Positions 15,548 through 23,854 of a stretch of 37,181 bases of DNA are shown here, piece after piece (the stretch's first letter is position 1; each line of letters opens with the position of its first letter). Source of the DNA: Kribbia dieselivorans NBRC 106261 (lineage in GTDB: Bacteria > Actinomycetota > Actinomycetes > Actinomycetales > Dermatophilaceae); contig NZ_BCRE01000087.1 of assembly GCF_001552435.1 (NCBI RefSeq), forward strand, positions 1 through 37,181, written 5' to 3'. The notes beneath the pieces are model-generated. The model did not search any database. It had not been told where the DNA came from and saw nothing but the letters and a program-made list of their open reading frames with translations. A program made the position numbers and the translations under genes.

Positions 15548-17775
15548 TGACCGACCGCGCGCCCAGTACCGTGACCCTCCAGGAACTCCCGATCAAGGAA
15601 GTCGACCTGGACATCACGGGGATGACGTGCGCGTCGTGCTCGGCGCGCATCGAGCGAAAGCTCAACAAGGTCGAGGGCATCGATGCCACCGTCAACCTCG
15701 CCACCGAGAAGGCCCACGTGACCTTCTCCGGCGACCACACCCCCGACGAGATCATCGACATCGTCAAGACCACCGGCTACGGCGCCAGCGTCGCCGTGCC
15801 GCGCCACGCCCGGGGCACCGACCACGATCACGACGTCGCTCCGGCGCAGTCGCTGCTGCGTCGACTCATCGTCAGCGCGATCCTGGCCGTCCCGGTCGTC
15901 ATCCTCGCCATGGTCCCGGGCATGGACTTCACCGCGAACCCGTGGGTGCAGTTCCTCCTCACCACGCCGATCGTCGTGTGGGCGGCCTGGCCGTTCCACC
16001 GTGCGGCCGCGATCAACGCGCGCCACGGAGCGTCGACGATGGACACCCTCGTGTCCGTCGGCGTGTTCGCGGCGTACGGCTGGTCGACGGTCTCCCTCAT
16101 CGGGCAGACCGTGCGTGGCGACCTGGGCATGGGGATGGGTCACTACTACTTCGAGACCGCGGCCGTCATCACGACGTTCCTGTTGTTCGGTCGCTGGCTC
16201 GAGGCCCGCGCCAAGGACCGGGGCCGCTCGGCCATGACCACGCTCATGGAGCTCGGTGCGAAGGATGTCGCCGTCCAGCGCATCGACGCCACCACCCGCG
16301 TGACCACCGAGATCCGCATCCCGATCGAGCAGTTGCGCGTCGGCGAGCACTTCGTCGTCCGCCCCGGCGAGAAGGTCGCCACCGACGGGGTCGTCACCGA
16401 TGGCACGTCGGCGATCGACTCCTCCCTCGTCACGGGCGAGTCGGTGCCCGTCGACGTGGGCCCCGGCACGGCCGTCACCGGGGGCACGCTCAACACGACC
16501 GGACGCCTGGTCGTCGAGGCCACGCAGGTCGGCGAGCACACCGTGCTGGCCGGCATCACCCGCCTGGTCGAACAGGCCCAGACCGGCAAGGCCGACGTGC
16601 AGCGCCTGGCCGATCGCGTCTCCGCCGTGTTCGTGCCGGTCGTGCTCGTGCTCGCCCTGCTGACCTTCGTCGGCTGGTGGATCGGCACGGGCGACGCGTC
16701 GACCGCCCTGTCTGTCGCCGTGGCCGTGCTCATCATCGCCTGCCCCTGTGCGCTCGGTCTGGCCACGCCGACGGCGATGGTCGCCGGCACCGGCCGCGGA
16801 GCGCAGCTCGGTGTCCTCATCAAGGGCCCCCAGGTCCTCGAGGACACCCGTCGCATCGACACCGTGCTCCTCGACAAGACGGGCACCGTGACCACCGGCC
16901 GCCCCGTCCTGACCCACGTCGTCACCAGCGGCAACCTGACCGAGGAGTCGGCGTTGCAGACGGCGGCGGCCGTCGAGTCCGGCAGCGAGCACCCCATCGC
17001 CCGGGCCATCGTCGACGCCGCGGAGGAGCGTGGCCTCGAGATCCCGCAGATCCGCGACTTCCAGGCCCTGCCCGGCACCGGCGCCCGCGCGCTGATCAAG
17101 GACACCGGCGTGTCCGTCGGCCGGGCGTCGCTGTTCGGCACCGTGCCCGAGGAGCTCACGAACCTCGACCACCCCGGCACGACCGTCTACGTCGGTTGGG
17201 GCGACAAGGCCCGCGCGGCCCTGACGGTGGCCGACGACGTGCGGGACACCTCGGCGCAGGCGATCGCCGACCTGCACGCCCAGGGTCTGGCCGTCTACCT
17301 GCTCACCGGTGACGCGCAGGCACCGGCCACGGCGGTCGCCGCCGAGGTCGGGATCCCGGCCGACCGGGTGTTCGCCGGGGTGCGCCCCGAGGACAAGCAC
17401 GCCGTCGTGGCGAAGCTCCAGTCCGAGGGACACGTCGTGGCGATGGTCGGAGACGGCATCAACGACGCTCCGGCCCTGGCCCAGGCCGACCTGGGTGTGG
17501 CCATGGGTGGTGGCACCGACGCAGCGATGGCCTCGGCGGACATCGTGCTCATGCGTTCGGAGCTGCCGGCCGTCGTCGACGCCATCGGTCTGTCGCGCCG
17601 CACGCTGTCGATCATCAAGCAGAACCTGGTCTGGGCGTTCGGCTACAACACCGCGGCGATCCCGCTGGCGATGGCCGGGCTGCTCAACCCGATGATCGCC
17701 GGTGCGGCCATGGCGATGAGCAGCGTGCTCGTCGTGACCAACAGCCTGCGCCTGCGCGGCTACGGTCGCCGCTGA
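15547..17775 (+). CDS. copA: Cu(I)-exporting P1B-type ATPase
   Basis: This membrane pump exports Cu(I) at the cost of ATP. The 742-residue protein has one N-terminal HMA domain (GMTCASC, Cys28/Cys31), eight membrane spans, and the actuator motif TGES (296-299). The transmembrane metal site is CPC (399-401), the phosphorylation loop DKTGT has Asp443, the nucleotide-domain His is in SEHP (His482), and the hinge is GDGIND (635-640). All motifs are intact. CPC together with the copZ/csoR context supports Cu(I) as substrate. It is the last gene of the copper operon, followed by a 29-bp hairpin. Confidence 0.96.
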   Translation: MTDRAPSTVTLQELPIKEVDLDITGMTCASCSARIERKLNKVEGIDATVNLATEKAHVTFSGDHTPDEIIDIVKTTGYGASVAVPRHARGTDHDHDVAPAQSLLRRLIVSAILAVPVVILAMVPGMDFTANPWVQFLLTTPIVVWAAWPFHRAAAINARHGASTMDTLVSVGVFAAYGWSTVSLIGQTVRGDLGMGMGHYYFETAAVITTFLLFGRWLEARAKDRGRSAMTTLMELGAKDVAVQRIDATTRVTTEIRIPIEQLRVGEHFVVRPGEKVATDGVVTDGTSAIDSSLVTGESVPVDVGPGTAVTGGTLNTTGRLVVEATQVGEHTVLAGITRLVEQAQTGKADVQRLADRVSAVFVPVVLVLALLTFVGWWIGTGDASTALSVAVAVLIIACPCALGLATPTAMVAGTGRGAQLGVLIKGPQVLEDTRRIDTVLLDKTGTVTTGRPVLTHVVTSGNLTEESALQTAAAVESGSEHPIARAIVDAAEERGLEIPQIRDFQALPGTGARALIKDTGVSVGRASLFGTVPEELTNLDHPGTTVYVGWGDKARAALTVADDVRDTSAQAIADLHAQGLAVYLLTGDAQAPATAVAAEVGIPADRVFAGVRPEDKHAVVAKLQSEGHVVAMVGDGINDAPALAQADLGVAMGGGTDAAMASADIVLMRSELPAVVDAIGLSRRTLSIIKQNLVWAFGYNTAAIPLAMAGLLNPMIAGAAMAMSSVLVVTNSLRLRGYGRR

Positions 17776-17795
17776 TCCTAGGGCCGCTGACCCCA

Positions 17796-17858
17796 CGCCG
17801 AGGGAACAATCGAGGCGACGTAACGCGCAGTTACGTCGCCTCGATTGTTCCCTCGGCG
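17796..17858. terminator. 29-bp perfect-stem bidirectional terminator
   Basis: Arms 17796-17824 and 17830-17858 are perfectly complementary with a 5-nt loop. The hairpin lies between convergent copA (+) and the VOC gene (-), 20 and 16 nt from their stops. It shares the blocks CCGAGGGAACA and GGCGACGTAA with the hairpin at 23780-23844. Confidence 0.8.
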
Positions 17859-17874
17859 CAGGTGGCGGACGGAG

Positions 17875-18519
17875 TCAGATGGTGACCGGACCGTTCGGGG
17901 TGTTGAACACGACCGACAACAGGCCCGGAGTGCCGTGCGGCGCCATGAAGTTGAACGAGATGACGCTCGAGGTGTCAGTGGCAGCGCGACCGAGCCAGTC
18001 CCGCACCCGGGACTCCTCGCCGGCGAGGTTGAGGGAGTCGATCGTCACCTCGGTGTTCGCGTCCATCGAGGGGTGCGGGGAGCTCGGGTCCCAGTGGATG
18101 AAGTACGGCAACTGCGGGTCGGTCAGCGTGCCGAGGATGCCGATCTGCTGCCACGAGAACACCCGCCCGTCGGGCATGCGCCGCACGCCCTCGACGGCCT
18201 GGCGGCCCAGGTGCTCCTCGACGGCCTGCATCTCGGAGGGGTTCTGCAACCGGACGACCCAGAAGATCCAGCCGCCACCGGCCTCGGACCGGGCTCGCAC
18301 GGCCTTGCCGAACGGGGCCTTCTCGGCGCTGGGGTGGTCGAGCACCTCGACCACCTCGACGTAACGCTCGTGGCTCAGCGGCAGGATCATCGCCCGCGTG
18401 CCGAAGCGGGCATGGATACCGCCATCGACGGCCTCGACACCGAGTTTCTCGGACAACCGGGCCGCCGTGGCCGCCAGGCCGTCACGCTCGGCAGCGAACG
18501 AAACGTGGTCTACGCGCAT
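17875..18519 (-). CDS. VOC-family (glyoxalase-like) protein
   Basis: A 214-residue protein of the vicinal oxygen chelate superfamily, resembling the Glyoxalase_3 type (DUF of the VOC fold). It opens MRVDHVSFAAERDGLAATAARLSEKLG, with the metal-ligand His5 position, and continues with a YVEVVEVLDHP strand and a second beta-alpha-beta half containing YFIHWDPSSPHP. No reaction can be assigned. The ATG at 18519 starts the family-like sequence; no good ribosome binding site is visible, and an in-frame extension of 13 residues (to 18558) is unlike the family. It is separated from the upstream methyltransferase by about 150 bp. Confidence 0.75.
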   Translation of the reverse strand: MRVDHVSFAAERDGLAATAARLSEKLGVEAVDGGIHARFGTRAMILPLSHERYVEVVEVLDHPSAEKAPFGKAVRARSEAGGGWIFWVVRLQNPSEMQAVEEHLGRQAVEGVRRMPDGRVFSWQQIGILGTLTDPQLPYFIHWDPSSPHPSMDANTEVTIDSLNLAGEESRVRDWLGRAATDTSSVISFNFMAPHGTPGLLSVVFNTPNGPVTI

Positions 18520-18557
18520 ATGTTCATCGTGGCACAGGATGAGGGGGCCGCTGACCA

Positions 18558-18584
18558 CCCCCCAGTGGCGCCGGCGCTGGGGGG
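18558..18584 (-). terminator. GC hairpin downstream of the RNA methyltransferase
   Basis: CCCCCCAG (18558-18565) pairs with CTGGGGGG (18577-18584) around an 11-nt loop, between the methyltransferase stop and the VOC gene start. It is a plausible terminator without a U-run. Confidence 0.35.
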
Positions 18585-18605
18585 ATGTGATTCAATGGTC
18601 AAATC

Positions 18606-18620
18606 TGTGCAAAATGCACA
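18606..18620. promoter_or_regulatory. Dyad TGTGCA-N3-TGCACA
   Basis: A perfect 6-bp inverted repeat within an AT-richer patch (about 18590-18630), 87 bp upstream of the VOC gene start. It could be an operator for that gene or part of the methyltransferase 3' region. Confidence 0.3.
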
Positions 18621-18667
18621 TTGCTGGATCTGCAGCGCCAGGATCCTCAGCGCCACGCTCCACAGCG

Positions 18668-19495
18668 TCAGGAACGGCGACCTCCGGAGCGCTGCCGCAC
18701 GGCCTCGTAGATGATGATCGCCGCGGACGTGGCGACGTTGAGCGAGTTGGCCTTTCCCACCATCGGGATGCGCACGCGGTGCGCGGCGCGGGCCATGAGG
18801 TCGTCGGTCAGGCCGTACTTCTCCGACCCCACGGCGATGGCGACGGGCCCGGTCAGGTCGACGCCGGTGTGCTCGGTCGAGGTGTCCGGCGTGGCCGCGA
18901 CGAGGCTGACACCGCGCTCCCGCAACCACCCGAGGGTTTCGTCGGTCGTACCCGAGGCCACCGGCACGGAGAAGACCGTGCCCTTGCTCGAGCGCACGAG
19001 GTTCGGGTTGCCCCAGTCGGTCACCGGGTCACAGGCGACCACCGCCGCCACGCCCGCAGCATCGGCGGTGCGGAGCATCGCACCGAGATTTCCCGGCTTC
19101 TCCACCCCTTGGCAGATGAGCACCAGCGCGTTCGGCGGGAGTTCCAGCTCGCGCGGCGACCGAGTCACCGACGCGACGACGGCGAGAAACCCGTCCGGGC
19201 CCTCGCGGTAGGCCACCTTCTCGAACGCCGCCCGCCCCAGGCGGTAGACCTCGGCGCCGCCGGCGCGCACGGCGTCGATGACGGCCAACCGGTTCGCCGG
19301 GTCGAGCATGAGGTCGGGGCAATAGAACACCGCCTTGGGAGCGACCCCCGCCGTCAACGCCAGTTCAAGCTCCTCGAACCCCTCGATGAGCGTGAGCCCC
19401 GACTCTTCGCGCTGACGTCGGCGTCGCAGCCCGACCAGGGACTTCAGCCGCGGGTTGGCGGCCGAGGTGATGAGCAACTCCTCCACCCGGCACAT
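18668..19495 (-). CDS. TrmH/SpoU-family RNA 2'-O-methyltransferase
   Basis: A 275-residue SPOUT methyltransferase that transfers methyl from S-adenosylmethionine to a ribose 2'-OH of rRNA or tRNA. An N-terminal substrate-binding domain (about 1-100, with NPRLKSLVGLRRRRQREESG) precedes the knotted catalytic domain. The three SpoU motifs are visible: EKPGNLGAMLRTADAAG, IAVGSEKYGLTDDL and RIPMVGKANSLNVATSAAI. It is similar in layout to TsnR/RlmB-type enzymes; the target nucleotide cannot be told. The start at 19495 (MCRVEELLITS) fits family N-termini; further upstream codons enter the tetR control region. Confidence 0.87.
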   Translation of the reverse strand: MCRVEELLITSAANPRLKSLVGLRRRRQREESGLTLIEGFEELELALTAGVAPKAVFYCPDLMLDPANRLAVIDAVRAGGAEVYRLGRAAFEKVAYREGPDGFLAVVASVTRSPRELELPPNALVLICQGVEKPGNLGAMLRTADAAGVAAVVACDPVTDWGNPNLVRSSKGTVFSVPVASGTTDETLGWLRERGVSLVAATPDTSTEHTGVDLTGPVAIAVGSEKYGLTDDLMARAAHRVRIPMVGKANSLNVATSAAIIIYEAVRQRSGGRRS

Positions 19496-19603
19496 GTTCG
19501 CATGCGCGCGCCACGAAGGGGCACTCGCCGTGGGAACACGCGGCCAACACGCAAGGTGACGCATCTCGCGGTGGCATAAAACGCACCTCCGGATCGCCCA
19601 AAC

Positions 19604-19640
19604 TTGCCCTGCGTGCACTTTCGATTTGCCCTCAGTGCAA
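19604..19640. promoter_or_regulatory. Paired TetR operator candidate
   Basis: TTGCCCTGCGTGCAC (19604-19618) and TTGCCCTCAGTGCAA (19626-19640) are near-identical sites offset by 22 bp, about two helical turns. The second is a TTGC/GCAA dyad and overlaps the -35 of tetR. This arrangement suits two TetR dimers on the same DNA face. Confidence 0.5.
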
Positions 19641-19655
19641 CTTTGGTTCTACGCT
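19626..19655 (+). promoter_or_regulatory. Predicted leaderless promoter of the tetR-mmpL operon
   Basis: TTGCCC (19626-19631), an 18-bp spacer and TACGCT (19650-19655) are followed 7 nt later by the GTG start at 19663. The distance implies that transcription begins at or next to the start codon. Confidence 0.5.
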
Positions 19656-19662
19656 GCTCGTC

Positions 19663-20343
19663 GTGTCCATCACCAGACCAGGCCGACGGGTGGCCAACAA
19701 GGAGCGCACCCGCCTGGCGATCATCGACTCCACCATCGCCCTCGTGGCCGCACGCGGCCTGTCCGCGGTCACGGCCCAGGACGTGGCCGACGCCGCCGAC
19801 ATCTCCCGACGGACGTTCTTCAACTACTACTCCTCCATCGAGGCCGTCATGGCCGACAAGGCCACCCGCCTGCTCGGCACCATGAGCGACGCCCTGGAAG
19901 CCCGACCCGCGGGCGAGCCGCTCTTCGAGAGCATCGACCACGTCATCGCCGGTGCCTTTGACCGGGACCTCGTGGAGCACAGCTCCGTCGTCTGGAATGC
20001 GGCCCGCCACGACGTCCCCACCGCCCGGCACATCGCCTACCAGCTGCAGTGCGTCAGCCAGCAGCTCACCGACGTGCTCCAGCAGCGGATCACGCGCACC
20101 GGGGCGACCCCGGACGCCATCTCCGTCGCCACGCTCGCCGGCGCCCTGACGGCGGCCTTCACCGCCACGCAGCAGGCCTGGTTCGAGCGCACCGGCGGTG
20201 ACCTCGACGATGAGTCGCTGACGACGTTCACCGCGCTCTTCCGTGGCGCCGTCGCCCGACTCGGCACCGGATTCGCCGATCTCGAGGCCCCGAGCGCATC
20301 CACCCACACCGATCCCTTCGGCCACCGCCGAGAAGGAGCCTGA
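19663..20343 (+). CDS. TetR-family repressor of the adjacent exporter
   Basis: A 226-residue TetR-type regulator. The N-terminal DNA-binding domain has the usual helices, with the helix-turn-helix around residues 36-57 (VTAQDVADAADISRRTFFNYY). The C-terminal half is the variable ligand/dimer domain. The GTG at 19663 lies 7 nt after a -10 box, so a leaderless transcript is likely. Its stop is one base from the exporter GTG, so it is expected to control its own operon via the paired sites at 19604-19640. The inducer is unknown. Confidence 0.9.
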   Translation: MSITRPGRRVANKERTRLAIIDSTIALVAARGLSAVTAQDVADAADISRRTFFNYYSSIEAVMADKATRLLGTMSDALEARPAGEPLFESIDHVIAGAFDRDLVEHSSVVWNAARHDVPTARHIAYQLQCVSQQLTDVLQQRITRTGATPDAISVATLAGALTAAFTATQQAWFERTGGDLDDESLTTFTALFRGAVARLGTGFADLEAPSASTHTDPFGHRREGA

Positions 20344-20344
20344 C

Positions 20345-22978
20345 GTGTCCACGTACCTCTATCGACTCGGGCGGTGGTGCGCCACCCACGCCTGGGCGAC
20401 GATCCTCGCCTGGGTACTGATCATCGCCGGAGCGGGCGGAGCCATGGCCACGCTGGCCACCCCCCTGTCCACCGAGTTCTCCATCCCGGGTACCGAGTTC
20501 CAGCGCGTGCTGGCGAACCTCAAGTCCGAGATCCCCGAGGCGGCCGGTGGCACGGGCACGGTGACGTTCCAGAGCACCGACGGCAAGGCCTTCACGCCGG
20601 AGCAGCGCAAGGCCATCAGCGGCGTCGTCAAGGAATGGGACCAGGTCGACGGGGTCATGACCGCGATCGACCCGTTCGCCATGCAGCGCCAGATCGACGG
20701 CGGCCCCGACCAGATCGCCGACGGGCAGAAGCAGATCAACGACGGTCGCGCCAAGATCGCCGCGGCCCAGAAGAGGATCGACGCCGGGCAGAAGCAGATC
20801 GACGACGCCCTCGCCTCGGGCATTGAGAAGAAGTACGTCTACCTCGCGTCGACCGAACTGCAGAAGGGCCGCGACGAGATCTTCGTCAACACGCAGAAGC
20901 TGGACGCCGCGCAGGCTCGACTCGAGGTCGGCCGGCGCAACCAGGACGCCAGCCACGGCATGCGCTTCGTCACCCAGCGGGGCGATGTCGCCTTCGGGCA
21001 GGTCATCTTCACCGACGCCATCGACAGCGTGCCCCCGGCCACCAAGCAGAAGATCCCCGCCCTCGGCGCCTCCTTGGCCGACCAGGGCATCGAGGTCAAC
21101 TACTCCTCGGACCTGACCTCCGACTTCTCCAGCATCATCGGCCCCGGCGAGATCCTCGGCCTGGTCATCGCCGCCATCGTCCTGCTCGTCATGCTCGGAT
21201 CGCTGCTCGCCGCCGGGCTCCCGCTCCTCACCGCGCTCGTCGGTGTCGCCGTGGGTCTCATGGCCGCCCTGTCGCTCTCCCACTGGGTGACGATGAACGA
21301 CATCACCCCGGCGCTGGCGCTCATGCTGGGCCTGGCCGTCGGCATCGACTACTCCCTGTTCCTCGTCCACCGGCACCGCCAGAACCTCGCCCACGGACTC
21401 CCCCTGATCGAGTCGATCGGTCGGGCCGTGGGCACGTCGGGCAACGCGGTCGTCGTCGCCGGCATGACGGTCTTCGTCGCGCTGGCCGCCCTCGTCGTCA
21501 CCGGGATCCCCTTCCTCGGCACGATGGGTCTGGTCGCCGCCGCCACCGTCGCCATCGCCGTGCTCGTCGCGCTGACCCTGACGCCGGCGCTGCTCACACT
21601 CCTCGGGCACCGGGTTCTCTCGCGTCGGAGCCGTCGCAGGCTGGCCGCGGCCATCGAGAACGACGAGCACACCGAGGCCATGGTCGGCGGCGGGCTGCCC
21701 GGCAGCGCCAACGCCGACGCGAAGGGCTGGGGCGGCCTCATCACCACGCACCCCCACATCGTGCTCGCCACGACGACGGTGCTCCTGCTCCTCCTGTCGC
21801 TGCCCTTGCCGAACCTGCGCCTGGGCCTGCCCGACGGCAGCACCCAACCGGCCGCCTCGACCGGCTACAAGTCGTACGCCACGATCAACGACAACTTCGG
21901 CCCCGGCGCCAACGGGGCGATCATCGCGGTCGGGACACTCGACGCTCCAACCGGCACGGACGACCTGAACGCCAAGGGCGCCGCGGTCGCGCAACGCCTC
22001 TCCGACCTGCCCGGCGTGGCCTACGTCGTGCCGGTGGGCAGCAGCGCCGATCGGGACACGATCGCGTATCAGATCGTGCCGACGACCGGCCCCTCCGAGC
22101 AGGCGACGGTCGACCTCGTCAATCGGCTTCGCAGCTCCGCTGCGCAACTGGCCGGCGCCACCGGGCTCGACCTCGGGTTCACCGGCAAGACCGTGGCCAA
22201 CATCGACATCTCGGCCACCCTGGCCAGCGCCCTGCCGAGGTATCTCGCGATCGTCGTCGGCATCTCGATGATCCTGCTGCTCCTGGTGTTCCGATCGATC
22301 CTCGTGCCGCTCATCGCGACCGGCGGGTTCCTGCTGTCGCTGACCGCGTCGTTCGGTGCGGTGGTGGCGGTCTACCAATGGGGCTGGCTCGGTCCGGTCT
22401 TCGGCGTCGAGCACCCCGGTCCGGTGCTGTCGTTCCTGCCGATCATCGTCACCGGCGTGCTCTTCGGGCTCGCGATGGACTACCAGATGTTCCTCGTCAC
22501 CGGCATGCGGGAGGCGTGGGCGCACGGCCAACCGGCCAAGCACGCCGTGCGCACCGGCTTCCGGCATGGGGCCGGGGTCGTCACCGCGGCGGCGCTGATC
22601 ATGGCGGCCGTGTTCGCCGGGTTCATCCACGCCCAGCTGACGATGATCCGCCCGATCGGGTTCGCCCTGGCCACCGGCGTGCTCATCGACGCCTTCCTCG
22701 TGCGGATGACCGCGACGCCGGCGGCGATGTACATCCTGGGCGAGAAGGCCTGGTACCTCCCACGCTGGCTCGACCGGATCCTGCCCGACCTCGACGTCGA
22801 AGGCGCCAAGCTGCAGGCCGAGCGTGAGCGCGCCATGGCCGCCGACGCGGGCCGGAGCGCCGATGGGCCCAGCGACGCGGGGACGACCGGTGATCCGGAT
22901 ACGTCCGGCGAATCGAGCGAGCCGCAGCCCGCGGACGCCGATCAGAGTCTGGCGAACCTGGCCCGCACGACGCAGTAG
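20345..22978 (+). CDS. MMPL/RND-family exporter
   Basis: An 877-residue inner-membrane transporter of the MMPL branch of the RND superfamily, probably exporting lipids or hydrophobic drugs by proton antiport. There are two repeats, each with a single span, a large external porter loop and five further spans. The proton-relay Asp-Tyr pairs lie in GLAVGIDYSLF (Asp335) and GLAMDYQMF (Asp712). The first external loop contains a heptad-rich, Gln/Asp/Lys segment of about 80 residues (from about 120) that should form a coiled-coil hairpin. GTG 20345 follows AAGGAG and the tetR stop. A hydrophilic tail ends the protein. The final 37 bp overlap the tail of the opposite DUF1206 gene. Confidence 0.9.
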   Translation: MSTYLYRLGRWCATHAWATILAWVLIIAGAGGAMATLATPLSTEFSIPGTEFQRVLANLKSEIPEAAGGTGTVTFQSTDGKAFTPEQRKAISGVVKEWDQVDGVMTAIDPFAMQRQIDGGPDQIADGQKQINDGRAKIAAAQKRIDAGQKQIDDALASGIEKKYVYLASTELQKGRDEIFVNTQKLDAAQARLEVGRRNQDASHGMRFVTQRGDVAFGQVIFTDAIDSVPPATKQKIPALGASLADQGIEVNYSSDLTSDFSSIIGPGEILGLVIAAIVLLVMLGSLLAAGLPLLTALVGVAVGLMAALSLSHWVTMNDITPALALMLGLAVGIDYSLFLVHRHRQNLAHGLPLIESIGRAVGTSGNAVVVAGMTVFVALAALVVTGIPFLGTMGLVAAATVAIAVLVALTLTPALLTLLGHRVLSRRSRRRLAAAIENDEHTEAMVGGGLPGSANADAKGWGGLITTHPHIVLATTTVLLLLLSLPLPNLRLGLPDGSTQPAASTGYKSYATINDNFGPGANGAIIAVGTLDAPTGTDDLNAKGAAVAQRLSDLPGVAYVVPVGSSADRDTIAYQIVPTTGPSEQATVDLVNRLRSSAAQLAGATGLDLGFTGKTVANIDISATLASALPRYLAIVVGISMILLLLVFRSILVPLIATGGFLLSLTASFGAVVAVYQWGWLGPVFGVEHPGPVLSFLPIIVTGVLFGLAMDYQMFLVTGMREAWAHGQPAKHAVRTGFRHGAGVVTAAALIMAAVFAGFIHAQLTMIRPIGFALATGVLIDAFLVRMTATPAAMYILGEKAWYLPRWLDRILPDLDVEGAKLQAERERAMAADAGRSADGPSDAGTTGDPDTSGESSEPQPADADQSLANLARTTQ

Positions 22979-23739
22979 AGCGCGAACGCGAGCAGTCCGA
23001 GCGCGACCAGGCTCAGCAGCCACGGCCCCAGCGGCGTGGCGAGCAGGGCGCGCAACCCCCCGTCGAGACCCGTCGCCTCGGCGGGGTCGGACTGCGCCGC
23101 GGCGACGACGAACAGCACCCCGACGAGGGCGAGCGCGATGCCCTTGGCGACGTAGCCGATGATCCCGGCCCAGGTTCCCACCGGGCCGGGGTCACGCGTC
23201 AGGTCGTCGCGGAACCGGCGCGTCGCACCCTTGTACACGTGGTAGGCGCCGACCACGACGACGCCCACACCGACCGCCCCGACGATGACGGCGCCCAGCG
23301 GCAGCTCCATCAGCGTGCGGGTGATGTCGACGGACGACTCCTTGCTGTCGTCGTTGCTGCCGCCGCCGGTGGCGAAGCGGGCCGCGGTGAACGCGAGCGC
23401 GGCGTAGACGATCGCCTTGGCCCCGCCCTTGACGCGGTCCTTGAGATCGGCGCCGTACCCGACCGCGGAGATGAGCATGACCAGGGCCAGCGCGGCCAGC
23501 CCGACCGCGGCCGCCCACAGGATAAGCGCGCCACCGGGGCTGGCACCGAGCTGTTCGAGCGCGCCGGCCTGGTCAACGGACTCCCCCGACGAGCCCCACG
23601 CCAGGCGCAGCGCCAGCCACGCGATGAGCGCATGCACGAGACCGTTGACGAGGAAACCGGTGCGGGCCAGTCGCTCGACGGCGGGATGGTCCGCGGCCCG
23701 GACCGCGGCGTCACGGACGTCACTGGGATCGATGCTCAC
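22942..23739 (-). CDS. DUF1206 membrane protein
   Basis: A 265-residue membrane protein of the DUF1206 family, built from three repeats of about 70 residues, each with two spans. Matching openings such as LARTGFLVNGLVHALIAWLAL, KAIVYAALAFTAARFA and GYVAKGIALALVGVLFVVAA (here given singly) mark the three repeats. Function is unknown for the whole family. The GTG at 23739 is preceded by AGGA. Its last 37 bp lie antisense to the end of the exporter gene, so their transcripts are complementary at the 3' ends. Confidence 0.85.
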   Translation of the reverse strand: MSIDPSDVRDAAVRAADHPAVERLARTGFLVNGLVHALIAWLALRLAWGSSGESVDQAGALEQLGASPGGALILWAAAVGLAALALVMLISAVGYGADLKDRVKGGAKAIVYAALAFTAARFATGGGSNDDSKESSVDITRTLMELPLGAVIVGAVGVGVVVVGAYHVYKGATRRFRDDLTRDPGPVGTWAGIIGYVAKGIALALVGVLFVVAAAQSDPAEATGLDGGLRALLATPLGPWLLSLVALGLLAFALYCVVRARFARL

Positions 23740-23779
23740 ACCGCGATCCTGCCAAACGAACCGATCCGGCTCACCCGAT

Positions 23780-23844
23780 CCGCCGAGGGAACATTTCTGG
23801 CGACGTAAGCCCGCCTTACGTCGCCAGAAATGTTTCCTCGGCGG
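23780..23844. terminator. 30-bp stem hairpin, same family as 17796-17858
   Basis: Arms 23780-23809 and 23815-23844 match over 30 bp with one mismatch and the loop CCCGC. It lies just after the HAD gene stop on the minus strand and upstream of the DUF1206 gene. CCGAGGGAACA and GGCGACGTAA recur from the copA hairpin; the five bases between the blocks differ. Confidence 0.8.
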
Positions 23845-23854
23845 CGTTGTCGGC

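Noticed and set aside
20228-23023. Open frame of over 900 codons antisense to the MMPL exporter
   Set aside because: High GC leaves few stop codons on the other strand; the translation is Arg/Gly/Glu-rich with no family motif, while the plus frame is a full MMPL protein. The same holds for long antisense frames over copA (15526-17796), cydB/cydD and phaC.
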